DNA of 64,000 nt from Leptodontidium sp. MPI-SDFR-AT-0119 (taxonomy: Eukaryota; Ascomycota; Leotiomycetes; Helotiales; Leptodontidiaceae). The translations under genes were made by a program, and so were the position numbers. Below the pieces are notes generated by a model. The model worked only from the letters and a program-made list of their open reading frames with translations, was not told where the DNA came from and did no database searches. Of this stretch, positions 35,982-47,215 are shown one piece after another. Within the stretch, counting starts at the first letter, position 1; every line of letters starts with the position of its first letter. The stretch is taken from assembly GCA_020726505.1 (NCBI GenBank), contig JAHLEZ010000007.1, forward strand, positions 2,852,001 to 2,916,000. The letters are read 5' to 3'.

Positions 35982-36889
35982 ATGCGCATTGCCCAGTGTG
36001 ACATAGGCAGTATAGCGATACCGTGGCCTCAAGTGGCAGCATGGCTCAACGACCCCTGAGAGTATGTTGCATACGTCAGCGATTACCTCAGGGAAACACT
36101 CGTCTGTATCGACTCTACTGGAGACGAGCCGGTGCCGAAGCCTCTTGTTAAGACTATGAACGCAGCCATGAGCGTCCTGATTTCTAAGTTCTAGAATACC
36201 CCTGATCTTAGCGTCGTCGTCTAAGCTATTATAACTATCCAGAGCGACCTCAAAACAACAGCAGAAACGGTATAACCCACGGCGATCAATGTTCAGCAGA
36301 ATACAATAACGCAGCAGCACATGGCTACACTGAGCCAGGAGACCAATCAAGCCGTGAAAGAAGCTGCTGAGACAGGACGAACCAACCACCGAACCTCTGC
36401 AAGAGACGAACGACCTTGGACAGAATTCACATTCGACGTCTTGTACGACAAGTATAAGAAACCACTCAACAAAATCCTACCTTCATTTGATCCTCGTCCT
36501 CTCATTAAGAATGCGCATCTGATTACGGGTGAGGACACAATTGAAGCACTTGTCACTGTGAACAATTTTGTCCCTGTGAGCAATGCTCTTCATGTAAGCA
36601 GCCAAGACTATTATGGAAAAGGCTCGAAGTTCTTTAGGATGCAGTCCGATAGATCTCCTGATTGGGGATTAGGAGATAGGATAAGGAAGAATGAAGTACT
36701 TTCTACAGTTCGCAACTTCTGCCCCGGAGACATCAAACCATCTTCGAAGTGGACCAGTCGCGGCGTATTGGAGACAGACTGGAGGTCAGTAGGGAAATCA
36801 GCAAAAGGCAAAACACAAGAAATGACGATCAACTTAGCTCTCTACTTTATTGCCGGCTTACCTTTGAGGACTGTTCAATATCTACCTCA
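35982..36889 (+). pseudogene. Dead fungal hypothetical gene (CPGD-KxSxKW family)
   Basis: A single frame begins near 35982 with MRIAQCDIGSIAIPWPQVAAWL and is interrupted by TGA at about 36057 and TAG/TAA codons at about 36195, 36219 and 36270. It then runs open from 36321 with SPDWGLGDRI, NFCPGDIKPSSKW and MTINLALYF. The four stops are each one C-to-T step from CGA, CAG or CAA. The DW...CPGDxKxSxKW arrangement recalls fungal hypothetical proteins that have been likened to PD-(D/E)XK nucleases; I am not certain of the fold. The gene is cut at 36890 by a terminal-inverted-repeat element. Confidence 0.5.
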
Positions 36890-36891
36890 TA

Positions 36892-37958
36892 ACGTCCCAC
36901 CCCACCATTTGGCCCACCCCCCCCCATTTGGCCCGCCTTTTACACCAAAAAACGAGATTTTTGAGTGCAAATATTTAAGGAATTAATTAATAATAAAACA
37001 TAAAATTTTTATATTTATATTTTTTATATAATATTAATGAATTTAACAAAAGGATTTTGGGATCTATTAATATTTAATTACGTAATATTAAATTCTAGTT
37101 TTTACATAGTAAAAACACCGAAATTCACTTATTAATAACTTTATAAGTAATATTTCAAATACTCTTAAACTTCTTATAACGTAAGTTCCAATATTACTCT
37201 TAAATTATTTTGAGTTTTAAAGTATTTGTATTAGTAATAACGTTTTTATTAAAGATTTAAATTTTCTCATACAAATTTTTTGTATAGGGTTTTATAAATC
37301 ACTTAATAAAAAATAACAACTAATTCAATTAACTTTAAACTTATGAATTCAAAGCTTCTTTATAACATATAAGTTTATTAAAAGTTTTAAAAGTATTCGT
37401 TAATAATTAAAAAAGTTATTAAAGAAAATTCAAAAATCATTTAACTTTAAGTACTTATTTCATAAGATTACGTAATACTAAATACATGAACCTTTCATAA
37501 AATTAAGGACTATCTTAAAAATAATCCGATTCTTTAGTTTTAAGTTATTCTATTAGAGTTTAATAAAGTTATTAGTTATTTAAAGTGGTGAGTTTTGGTG
37601 TAAAATGTTACGACCTACGATGCGCCTCGTGTTCTAACCGACACTGGCTCGTAGCATCGCTGGCTATGCGACGGCGCTAGGCCTAATAGGGAAGACTAGG
37701 TGGCGAGCCTGCGACATGTTGACGTGAATGGCACCCGACTACGCTAGGCCTCATTAGGAGGGTCCTTCATGTATATATACTCGAGCCCTCCCTTACGGGG
37801 AGCTCTCCTTTCCTCCTTGTCTTTTCTTCTCGATTCTGAGCGTAGCCTTAGGCCCAAATACAAAGCTTGAGTCAACTCGCCGTATCAACCTCTTGGCCAG
37901 CCGTAACATAAAAGGGGTGGCCAAATGGGGGGGTGGGCCAAATGGTGGGGTGGGACGT
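36892..37958. mobile_element. AT-rich TIR element (MITE-like) with TA target duplication
   Basis: Both ends carry the inverted repeat ACGTCCCACCCCACCATTTG followed by GCCCACCC..., in total about 40 bp with small differences in C-tract length. TA flanks both ends (36890-36891 and 37959-37960). This is the arrangement of Tc1/mariner-type elements and their MITEs. Without the nested LTR at 37606-37908 and its 5-bp duplication the element is about 760 bp, AT-rich and non-coding. It interrupts a gene that was already decaying. Confidence 0.85.
37606..37908 (+). repeat. Solo LTR nested inside the TIR element (copy 5 of 5)
   Basis: A 303-bp member of the TGTTACGACC...GCCGTAACA family flanked by a perfect TAAAA direct repeat (37601-37605 and 37909-37913). 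It inserted into the TIR element after that element arrived, then lost its interior by LTR recombination. Confidence 0.9.
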
Positions 37959-37960
37959 TA

Positions 37961-39182
37961 TCCCGCACTGACCAGGATCTCTGAACCCAAGCATACTCAG
38001 CCCGCTGATCAAGCCAACAGATACTAGTCGCCGGCGAGTGATATCGCATGGGACGTTATACCGGCCGACATCACCGTGTATTTTTCTGGCGCATGGGTTG
38101 AACAATATGAGCATCGTTCCACTTTCGAAGGACGCCCGTGGAGAGTGGTCGGTCGGCCTGAGCAGTAATGTATCCGAGCGATACCAATGACACACCCATT
38201 CGGCAGGGGTAAGGTGTCTCAAACAACGAGTCCGCCAGGTCTTGATTGCGCTACTCCGTAGGAATCGTAAGTCAGAAATTGGCCTGCCAATCTTGGCTCC
38301 CCGTGACACATTCCTTGCCAAGATTGGCTGGGGCATGATCCCTGCGTCGAGACAGTCGAGGTGCCAAGCGACCACAATTGCCGATCAGCTCCCATATTAC
38401 GATTCCCCCAGTTCATGGATATTCGACGAATATTTTGCGGAGGAATCTCCGCGTCTTCAATCGTACCAATCTGAGGATGCGATTGGAGCAATCAGGCTTT
38501 CCCCGATTTGGCAAAGTACTTCGTCCTGGGCGTTTCTGTCAGGGTCTTCAGGGTCGCCCACTTTCCTAATCCTATTAGCTGCTCATGGCTGCTGATTATC
38601 ACACCAAAATTGTATTTTACGAATCGAATGTTAACAAATCTATACCAACAACATCAAACAAAATCCTGTACAAAATCAAGACGTGATTTCGGAGTGCACG
38701 TAAAGAATACGTGTGGAGGATCTATTTTGTCCGGGCTATGATCTAACCTCCTCAGCATCCACTACTCAAATGTCGTTGGCGGAAGGCAGAGCTGAAGTGG
38801 CATATGGCCGCACCAAGGGCCAAACCCTCCAAATCTTCCACACTGACTCTTGACGTCCGAAACAGTCTGCCAAGTGCCGCACACGGCCTGTCGTCTTGTC
38901 TAGCTGGCTGCAATACTACTACCAACATGAACTCTTTTCGCATTGCTTAACGTATCAGCGGTACCGTCTTGCCCGGAAACCTCAGAAGAGCGGTCTCCAT
39001 AGCTAATAAGTATCGGACATACTACCACGAAGACCATGGCGAAGACTGTCAGTCGGGTTACTTTGTTTTATAGGAGCTTGTCGCGCATTTTATCAGATTG
39101 TAAGTCTTATATAGTTCAGGTTATTAATTTTACCAACAAAACTACCTAAATACTACAATAATAAAAGCCGTTCTAGTTAAAG
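37961..39182. other. No gene recognised
   Basis: Open frames occur on both strands between 37870 and 38600. None could be tied to a family, and neither strand clearly continues the gene broken at 36890. The composition is normal, so a decayed gene is possible. Confidence 0.35.
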
Positions 39183-39617
39183 TCAATAGTATTTATCTCG
39201 CTTCCGCCCCCTCCCCTCCCCCTCTTCCATACCTCTCAATTCTTGCAACAATCCCGTAGCTCCAATAGCCTCCCCAACCAGATGTGCAACATGATGTCTC
39301 TTATCCCCCATCAACTCGGTCCCTAAGCTATACGCTCTAATAACCTCCCTCCAAAATATGATGGTTATGATGCTTTGAATGCGGCGAAGAACTTCTCGGC
39401 TTAGGATGAATTGCTCCACCCCCTGCCTCGGCGCGTCGAAGAAGCTTGTAGGCACCAACGGCGACGGCGGCTCCCACACTAGCCTTGAAGAGGTGTGGGG
39501 TTTTATAGTCTTCAGAGTCGATTGTTTTCACGACTTAGTCGATAGCGATCAAGCACCGACGGAGCCGGCTGCGAGTTCGACGTCATCGAAGAGTCCTAGT
39601 TTGTTCTGGGCAGCCAT
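39183..39617 (-). pseudogene. Dead paralogue of the glycine-zipper protein at 41652
   Basis: From ATG at 39617 the minus strand follows the 41652 protein: DDVELAAGSVGA, then VVKTIDSEDYKTPHLFKASV, GAAVAVGAYKLLRR and GDKRHHVAHLVGEAIGATGL, ending at a TGA at 39183. It has at least two single-base frameshifts (about 39550 and 39345) and an in-frame TAA at about 39541. It also lacks the RS-rich middle of the other copy. The pair lies about 2.4 kb apart in opposite orientation, an old local duplication of which one copy died. Confidence 0.75.
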
Positions 39618-41651
39618 GGTTGTTTGTTGCTTGATATACCTATACCCGTGTGTCAGAAATAGAGGACTTGATATTTTAATATTGTCTAAATTGACGGATT
39701 AAAGAATCGTATTCTTGACGACTTTGTATGTAACAAAGGTATCTGATAGCGAGAGTATTGCAAAGTATTAATATAAATTAAGAGCGAGCCACAAATAGAT
39801 CTCTGTATCAACGTGACCCAGTAACTCTCACTTAACCTTATAAACTAATTAAGGCTGTTTTACATCTCATTTCATGACAATTAGGTAACAGCTGAAAGAT
39901 TTTCTTGAGTGCGTTCAGCCACCTCCTTAGCAGCTTAGCCGTCGTTTGGCTAAGGAGATCATATTGTGAAGCTCAATTATTACTCGACAAAGACTTGGGC
40001 ATATTCCCTGAATTCTCTAATTCTAGTAATAGGTCGGATGGATAAGTTGTTCGGGAACATGCGGTTAGGGAAATGTAAACATTAAATAGGAAGCTGTTTA
40101 TTTGAAGGGAATCGGGGAGCATTCGGATCTATCTTGCAAGACTTTAAGGTACCCCTTGCAATCTATAGGTATCTTACCTTAGTACGCATAGAGTAAAAGT
40201 AAGTGCGTATTTTATATTACTTATCTAGCGTCGGAAGACCGAGGGGAAAGGGGATGATTTAGGTCGGCTATGAGGTTCTGAAAAGTGTTGCGACTAGCTA
40301 GGTCAATCCTGTTCAGAGCATTGCACACACACGCACGCACACGTATCCACACCGGGCCGTACCGCTTGGTTGCACTGCTCTACGAGGGGGCTGTCTAGGG
40401 AAAGTATCGGCTGACGCTATGGTGTGCTGTCTATGGCGCACATGAATTTGGGACCAATCCGTCCTACGAGAGGGGCTTTGTAGGAATAATATTAGGTGAC
40501 GACGTGGCACACCAAGTTGTCGTACTTGCCTTTTGCATGAATTTTAGGCCAGCTGAGGAGGATAATCACTGAGGCTTGGGAAGCCTTGTCCTGCCAAGAC
40601 TTGAAGTGCGAAGCTCGGGTCGATCTTAAAAATCGTGGGGTAAAATGCGGCAGACGTTTGAATCAGATTGGACATGTTTTTAATACCTTCACGTGGAGTG
40701 CGCTATTTATCCAGAAGGTGTTACGATTTGGGTTGATCACCTTAGGTTGCGAAGATCAGCTCGTCTAACGATTCCTCATATAGTGGAGAGGCGCTATGGC
40801 TTGCTTGATATGTGGCTTGATACGAACTGGAGTATGATGCGTGTGTAGAATCATGTCTCGAGTTCTGGGTTCGTAACGCTAATGTCTGCTCTGATAATGA
40901 CGTATTACGTCGTTTTCTGTGTTAGTTGAGGAGTCAAATAAGACTTCTAAAGAATGTCGAGGATCTCTATGTGTCTGAATTTGGACCTAGGAAACTGGTA
41001 TAACCGTGTCTAGCCACAAGAGTCTGGAAATGGACCCCCGCTTAAAATAGTTAACTGAAAACTAGGGACGCTCAATTCGCCTTTTTACTGTACTTGGCAG
41101 CAAACAGCAAACGCTGCGCTCAATTCCTCTCTACTCGGTCCCCAGGATCCATGACTTGTGGGATGCCAAGAGGTATCACAACACGAAACACTCTTGAGGC
41201 TTTTGTCTCCTGATGCTCGAGTTTCCAGGACGTCCAATCACAACACGTCCATATGACAAACATTTTCAATGTCACCTGATGATCACACAACAAACTGGTG
41301 GAGTCTGCAGCACATACTTCGTCGTCCCCGAATCCCAAATCGGAGTTTAAATTCACTCGGCGAAGATCAATTTTGTGTGAATGGGGCGTGCAGTATCATC
41401 TGATAAGTGGACGTGAGGCTTTCAGCCTCCTACTGCGATTCCGGGATCTCACGACAGAGCAGTATAGCATGATGCTAAGCTTATGATCATTTGTTTTGCT
41501 ACCTTTTTTTGGATAGTTGACCCGGGTTATAAATTGGTATCGGGTACCCACAGCGGATGTTTGCATTCAACTTCTATATCAAAACCCAATCATACAATTC
41601 ATTCATCGAATACCAGAAACACATTAACACAATCATACATATACTCATACC
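39618..41651. other. No gene recognised
   Basis: Short unrelated frames only. The stretch just before 41652 (ATAAATTGG near 41530 and a pyrimidine/adenine-rich leader) is a plausible promoter for the glycine-zipper gene. Confidence 0.45.
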
Positions 41652-42137
41652 ATGGCTGGCGATCATCTAGCGCAAAATGCAGAGGTCGCAATTGGCGCAA
41701 CGGGTGCAGTCATAGCTACGGATCAGTTCCTCAAAGCCGTCGACCAGGATCATGAAGACAAAACGGCACACATCGTGAAAGGCAGTATCGGAGCCGCCAT
41801 TGCTATTGGGGCTTGGGAGATGTACAAGCAGCAGGAGGAGAAGGGGGGGAGACGCTCGAGCTCCATCTCAAGGTCACGCTCAAGGTCTGCCAACCGCTCG
41901 AGATCTCGCCCGAGGTCTAGTGGTCGAGACCGGAGTCGTTCGTCCGAGAGAGTCAAGCATCACAAGCGCCGTATGCTTGAGGAGATTATTGGTGCGTATG
42001 CACTCGGGAAGGAATTGCTGGGGGACAAGCACCATCACATTGCACACTTGGTTGGGGAAGCTCTTGGTGCGACTGCGTTGGTTAAGGACGTCACAGAAAG
42101 GAATAGGATAGAAGAGGAGGAGCGACATCGACACTGA
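41652..42137 (+). CDS. Glycine-zipper-like protein with RS-rich linker
   Basis: An intact 161-codon frame with a good start context (TACCATGGCT). Two small-residue helices, VAIGATGAVIATDQFLKAV and KGSIGAAIAIGAWEMYKQQ, are followed by an Arg-Ser dipeptide-rich linker (about residues 65-100). A C-terminal helical region follows with EEIIGAYALGKELLGDKHHH and HLVGEALGATALV. Alternating Gly/Ala spacing suggests glycine-zipper helices that pack in or on membranes. Similar small fungal proteins are of unknown function (often filed as DUF3824-like, a label I cannot confirm here). An RS-rich linker is a likely phosphorylation target. A dead paralogue lies at 39183. Confidence 0.75.
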   Translation: MAGDHLAQNAEVAIGATGAVIATDQFLKAVDQDHEDKTAHIVKGSIGAAIAIGAWEMYKQQEEKGGRRSSSISRSRSRSANRSRSRPRSSGRDRSRSSERVKHHKRRMLEEIIGAYALGKELLGDKHHHIAHLVGEALGATALVKDVTERNRIEEEERHRH

Positions 42138-42953
42138 AGACCCCGGACGGAATCTACGAGGTCAGGAGGAAGGGCTGTTTAAGTTGCAGGAAGCATCTCA
42201 TTGGACGGGTAATTGGAAGCAGCATTTGAGTGGAGGACGTTCGAGTGACGATGATCAGCAATCCGATTTCATTCTCACCGTTGTTGTTTACTTCAAATCG
42301 TTCAAAATCAATTGCGTTGTCAGTTTTCAGAATCATAACATTCGATCATCTTCTTTCACATTTGACTCGATTTCTCATTTTATTTCGAGTAGTTTCTGTA
42401 CTTGACGCTGTACTTGAGGCATTACACAACCAAACCCCAAGGAAAATTGACTTCATAGGCCTTTGAGAATTTCGCGACCGATGGTATTATTCGGTAGAAG
42501 TTAGCATGTGCTAGGTCACAGGGTAGAGTCACGCGACTTATCTTTTCGTTTGCTGGCCCATCAGCCCACCAGGCCGGGCTACCATCTGACCCGGAAACAT
42601 GGACGCCAAATATGGACGCGGTTCGAGCAACGATTAAATTCGCCATAGCCACAGGACGACTGGAAACGGAGGTAGCACAGGCAGCCAACACCCCGCAACA
42701 GCAAATTTCTTTTCTTTTCTCTTACTCCGACTAACCCCTTGCACCCTCGTGTCCACAGCAGGTCTCGCTTCAGTCCCCGAGGATAGGACATTGAACACTT
42801 AGAGGAATGAACTTCAAGCTTACTTGCTATTAACCCCACATGAGACCTCGTTGAATAAGGAAGTTACTGGATTTGGAAAATATTGAAGAGGCAGTTCTGT
42901 ATGGGCTTCAGGAGACAATGGAAACACTGGAGGAAGTGTATTATATAATATAG
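42138..42953. other. No gene recognised
   Basis: Short frames on both strands, none with domain-like sequence. This is the 3' flank of the glycine-zipper gene. Confidence 0.45.
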
Positions 42954-43072
42954 ACTAGTGCCCTCTAGGCTTAGCCGGGCGTAATAGCCTTCATTCATCC
43001 AACCGAACCACCCCCTCGTAGTAAATAGTACTAGTGCCCTTTAGGCTTAGCCGGGCGGAATAGACCTTCATC
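42954..43072 (+). repeat. Pair of about 40-bp direct repeats
   Basis: The phrase ACTAGTGCCCTCTAGGCTTA continuing AGCCGGGCG occurs at 42954-42995 and again, with one C/T difference and a short insertion near the end, at 43030-43072. The copies are 34 bp apart. They may be target duplications of a lost element or an old tandem duplication. Confidence 0.75.
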
Positions 43073-43095
43073 ATCGTTCCACCAATAAACAATAT

Positions 43096-43467
43096 GAGAA
43101 GAACACAGAGCGTCGATACAGATCAAGGCTGAACGATGGGATCTCAATGCTCCTCAACGCAATCCCGCAAGCCCTCGTCGTGTCGGCGACTAGAGTCTCA
43201 GGAAACGGTCAGGAAGAGAGGGCCGTCACAAAGATAGAGATTTTAGATCTTGCTCAGACACATATTACCTCCCTCCTTAGAGATAAGGAGAGTCTTCTAC
43301 GATAAGGGCAGGTGGCGCTGTCCGAGAGCATTTTCCCTACGTTAAGAAGTCAGCCTATCCAAGGGGTATTTGGGGTGTTTTCTGCAGCCAATGATAAAGC
43401 AGCTGCTGGCAGTGTTATAAATCCCATCCATCAAACATATAGAGAGCGTGGGAGGACCTTGGCTTGA
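43096..43467 (+). pseudogene. bHLH-family relic (SREBP-like) with internal stop
   Basis: One frame reads YEKNTERRYRSRLND, then helix 1 ISMLLNAIPQAL, a loop with SGNGQEERAVT, helix 2 KIEILDLAQTHITSLLRDKE and SLLR, then TAA at 43303. After the stop the same frame runs on for about 53 codons to a TGA at 43467. The ERRYR with Tyr is SREBP-type as in the gene at 34042, but the usual His before Asn is Lys. There is no start codon or N-terminal region. It is a truncated duplicate, and its stop is one C-to-T step from CAA. Confidence 0.7.
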
Positions 43468-43935
43468 AATCCAACTTTCCTCCTTTCCCGTCCCGGAGAC
43501 ACCTCCGGTCTCCGAAATTCGCCATCAACAATTACCGACAAATCACCTGCGATTCCTCAGACAGGGTCACTTCCTGTGGGATAGCTTATAAAGGCGCAAA
43601 GTGCCTTTCCTCACCCCCAGACACCGCACCACCTCACCTCCCAACTCTAGCGCAACGTTCAAGTATCTCATAGCCAAGGGGAATATAAGGCGAGATCCTC
43701 CATCTACATTATAATCTGTACAATTACTAATTATTATATTAGTGATAGCCACGATCCTCGTCCTCGCATTTTCCTCTTTACCTTACGCCTGGCGCACGCT
43801 CTCGGGACACCAGCGCATTCTCGCACAACCCTCTTTCCACTTTCGAACGCGTTCACGCACCGAATACGGCGCGATTTAGACAAAGCCGAAGAGCTCCAAA
43901 AGCATCTCTGTCAGCAAACGCCAACTACTGTAGTT

Positions 43936-44467
43936 ATGGCAAGCGATACTAGCCGCGGGCCTTCGGGATCATCTCGAACCGAGGAGCGTACGACACCGGA
44001 GGCAGGCGGTACACGTTTCAGAGACGACGACCACAATACCGGCGACGAGGCGAGGCTCTTAGACGCGCCGTTGGATACCGAGATTGCAGCTTTGGGTGAT
44101 ATGCTTCCACGGTATATACCTAGAGCAAGCGCTGCCCAAGGCCTTCCAGACAATCGAGAAGCCGATCTGGGAGACCCCCATGACGCAATCTCTGCACGCT
44201 TGCATAGCCAGGTGGCTATCTTGTCGGACGCTATCAGATATATACAACATCTCGAAGGTTGCATACACCGCTCGCGCCAGGAGAATACCTCTCTCAGCTT
44301 AAAGAGGATCGTAAATGCTTGGAAGATCACGGTCCTCGTTGTGAGTAACCACCTATAAGCCTTGCGGCATATACTAAGCCGTGTAGAATCGGAACATTGA
44401 AGAGCACATGTCGACCATGCGCCGAGTCGATCCCCACAGCAACAGCCCATCAGCACAGCGCAATTGA
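43936..44467 (+). CDS. Small HLH-zipper protein without a basic region
   Basis: Exon 1 (43936-44340) and exon 2 (44387-44467) flank a 46-bp intron with GTGAGT donor, TACTAAG branch point and GTAG acceptor. The product is 161 residues. The segment LDTEIAALGDMLPRYIP fits helix 1 and VAILSDAIRYIQHLEG fits helix 2. They are separated by a long loop (about 30 residues) and followed by a coiled coil (HRSRQENTSL). Where a bHLH factor has a basic DNA-binding segment, this protein is acidic (FRDDDHNTGDEARLLD). By analogy with animal Id proteins it might dimerise with bHLH partners without binding DNA; this is inference. A partial duplicate with the same intron lies at 55690-56040. A third protein of the same design is on the minus strand at 54116. 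Confidence 0.65.
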
Positions 44468-45978
44468 TGGCCTCACGGCCTCCGACAAAGACAGCTAGCT
44501 GCCTTGTTGCCTGGCCCGCGTCACTTCGATCCAAGCGATTAAGGTCCCATTGAAGAAAATATGTCCGAAATAGTTAACGGGATTTGAATCTTGCTCTCGC
44601 ATTAACAAAGCATAAACATTACCCATTCACAAATTGAATATCCAAGAGCCTCAAACTTCTTTCCTCACTTATCTCCAATTTTCCACATTCTTGCAGGGTC
44701 ACCTGACATTGCAAATGACCTCACCGCCGACAATGTGTACCACTTGATTTCCACCCAAAGGAAAATTTCTTCGGGACGATCCCGACTCGTCAGAATCATC
44801 CCATCCGAAAGCTCCGTCCAGGAAACCGCGCAGTATATTGAGTACGAGCATGGGCTGATTTTTCACAATGTCCAGCGAGCCTTGTACATTAAAGTCGCAC
44901 TAACCCCGCATTATCCTTGCCAGTGTGCCAGCCATGAATTAGATATCACATGCAGTGCGGCCACATCGAAATTCTACTTGGGTCGAGGTAGAAGCGAAGT
45001 CAACCACCTATACACATAACACTCCCGGCATTTAAGGTCCCTAGTACCGACAAGAAGGCGGCGTTCCCTTTTGGCCAGAATGTCCAATTCGTCTGCTGCA
45101 GCTTACCCACAAACAATTCCCATGGAGAAACCGACAGCGCATGCTGATGGCAGAAACGAATCAGTGGTGGAGAAAAAGCGAAGGAATTCAAGGTCGAGTA
45201 AATTGAGTACGAAGATGACCTCAACGTCTAGGATGGAACAGAGACAAGAGAGGAGTGAAGGCGGTGTGATAGAGAAAGGAGAGGGTTTAGGTGATGAAAC
45301 GAGTCTTAGTTTCCCGCCATTCTGGTAAGTTGAGCAAATTCTGTCGACACCTCGATGGGCACATCTAATGATCCAGAAGCGCGACTTGTGAAAAGCAATT
45401 TGCCACCTCTAACGCCAACCAACTTTTCTGCTCCGAAGCGTGAGCTTGACAACTTCCCTGCAGTCTCTCACATCTAACGTTCTCAGATGTCGACTTTGCG
45501 ATTCGAAACTGGCAGCAAATGGAACGAGTATGGTACAGTTGGACTGAAAACATTCTCTTATGGAAGTAGCTGCTGTAAATAATAATCGTTAGCCAATAAA
45601 TATAATGTGCCTTCTGTCTCAAAACCTCGGAGACCGCACGTAACGAAGTATGAGGTGAATACTAACTTAGGAATCTTCCCAACACTTACTACTGTCGCCG
45701 TCGAAATACTTAGTCGGCTACGTACGTCTTCTTTTCCACCGTCTTCAAGATCTCGGGTATATCATCCCCAGCCACTGCCTTTCCATTCTTCTAGTCCACC
45801 GTCTGTAGACATAGTCAGCAACCCGAAGCTTGACTGGATTGAGAGGTAGTGGCAACGTACGACAGGCTTCTAAAAGTTCTCTGCATTTTCCTTGAGTTTC
45901 TTCATCTCGTCTGCCTTATTATGGATGTGTATTTGATATGGCTACCAAGGTACGGGCGGGCAAAACCCCAGCAAGGCG
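44468..45978. other. Possible exons of unknown genes
   Basis: Plus-strand frames at 44735-45019 (with NVYHLISTQRKISSGRSRL and IFHNVQRALYIKV) and 45071-45328 (Ser/Arg/Lys-rich, ending LSFPPFW) have coding-like composition. A homologue of the first part, starting TTCCACCCAA, recurs at about 56092, so it belongs to the duplicated HLH segment. No function is assignable. Confidence 0.3.
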
Positions 45979-46302
45979 GTGAGACCGAAGACAAATATAT
46001 TGCGAGGTTGGTATACTGGGATATATACAGAAATTGCTCGGAATAAGGTGGGGGATATGGGCAAAAACCGATTCGAGAACATCATCGTGGAGTTTGCGCC
46101 GAAGTTCGAGAACCTCAAACCGTTGGCTCGCTATCTCCGATCTACTCTTTTTCCAATTAGAGATGGGGACATCTTCACGGGCACTTTCTACGACCATAAT
46201 ATAACGTACGATGGGATGATCATGGCGTTCAACTCGGCAATCGGCCGTCTAGTGAAGGAGGAACAGGCAATTGCAAAGGCGAGGCGAGGATTGGGGAGTT
46301 AA
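45979..46302 (+). pseudogene. FunK1 kinase fragment (C-terminal lobe)
   Basis: An open frame without an ATG encodes the end of a FunK1 kinase: LRGWYTGIYTEIARNKVGDM, NRFENIIVEFAPKFENLKPL, FPIRDGDIFTGTF and a C-terminal helix. It aligns in order with the C-terminal lobe of the dead kinase at 17215-17449. The catalytic domain is missing; sequence upstream (45849-45975) retains no kinase motifs. It is a truncated duplicate. Confidence 0.75.
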
Positions 46303-46319
46303 GATTGCGAGGCGTATTG

Positions 46320-46677
46320 GTCTTGAGTAGGAGCAGCGGGAGACTCGGAAGCGCTAGTAGAAGAAGCGGGAGCGGTAGAATGCGGCAGCAGGGGGAACCT
46401 TGCAGGGCGGCCAGCCGTGGGCCATCAGCAGAACCAGGCAGAGGTAGACGACACGACCGATCCTATGGACAAGGAGGCTAATGAGGCTTTACTAGCCACG
46501 CAACTAGAGATCGACCATCATTATTTTCGACTGCGTGAGATACGCACCCGGCGGCTTCTCGGACGCCAGACAAAGAGAACCCAGTACCGAGTCGTATGGG
46601 GCGAACATCTAAACAGGTCTGATTCTTGGGTCAGCGAAGACGATGTACAGATATCGATGCCACGACTGCCTTGCGAG
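46320..46677 (+). pseudogene. Chromodomain-like gene tail, split by a hAT MITE
   Basis: An RS-rich frame (about 46326-46470) changes frame near 46440 into LLATQLEIDHHYFRLREIRT, then YRVVWGEHLNRSDSWV and DDVQISMPRLPCE at 46677. The YRVVWGE...SWV stretch resembles a degenerate chromodomain strand. After the inserted element the frame resumes at 47224 with Arg-Ser-Ser-His-Arg and a TAG at 47239. No ATG starts the readable part. The insertion itself changes only the last codons. Confidence 0.45.
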
Positions 46678-47215
46678 CAATGTGGGGGACAATATGAACC
46701 AATATATATTGGCCCAATATAGAGGTCAACGATATAATTGCAATATGAGGTCTCTTGTATCGTATCGACCATATCGTAGGAGCTCTATATCGTATTGTTG
46801 ACCCAATATATTGCAATATAAACAATATGCCAAGCTTTTAGAATTTCCTTATAAAAAGATAAAATATTAATAGTTCTTAACTTTAAAGTACTTTTTATAT
46901 ATACCCAATACTTACTTATAATGTAATTGTACTTTAAATATTAATAATTTATATATAAAAATATCATTTTATTTTCTTTACAACACGATTCTATCATGTG
47001 ATCAAAACTCGCCTATGAAAATATGAGAATTCTCTTGAAATTTCCGTTTAAAGGAGCTAATATATCTTTAATTAATATATCGTTATATCGTGATATATTG
47101 GCTATATTAGCGTATTACAAAAGCTTCATATCGTATCGACTGCAATATGGATTTCTCTATATTGTATCGATATATCGCAATAATATGGTATATCGGCATA
47201 TTGTCCCCCACACTG
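46678..47215. mobile_element. hAT-type MITE (538 bp) with 8-bp target duplication
   Basis: The ends are inverted repeats, CAATGTGGGGGACAATATG on the left and CAGTGTGGGGGACAATATG as the reverse complement of the right end. They differ at one base. The element is flanked by a perfect 8-bp direct repeat, CTTGCGAG (46670-46677 and 47216-47223). An 8-bp duplication and CA-RTG ends are typical of hAT elements. The interior is AT-rich, non-coding and full of ATATCG/CGATAT and CAATATATTG dyads, so it would depend on a transposase encoded elsewhere. Confidence 0.9.

Noticed and set aside
44059..44534. Minus-strand frames over the HLH gene
   Set aside because: They overlap a well-supported two-exon plus-strand gene with a conserved intron.
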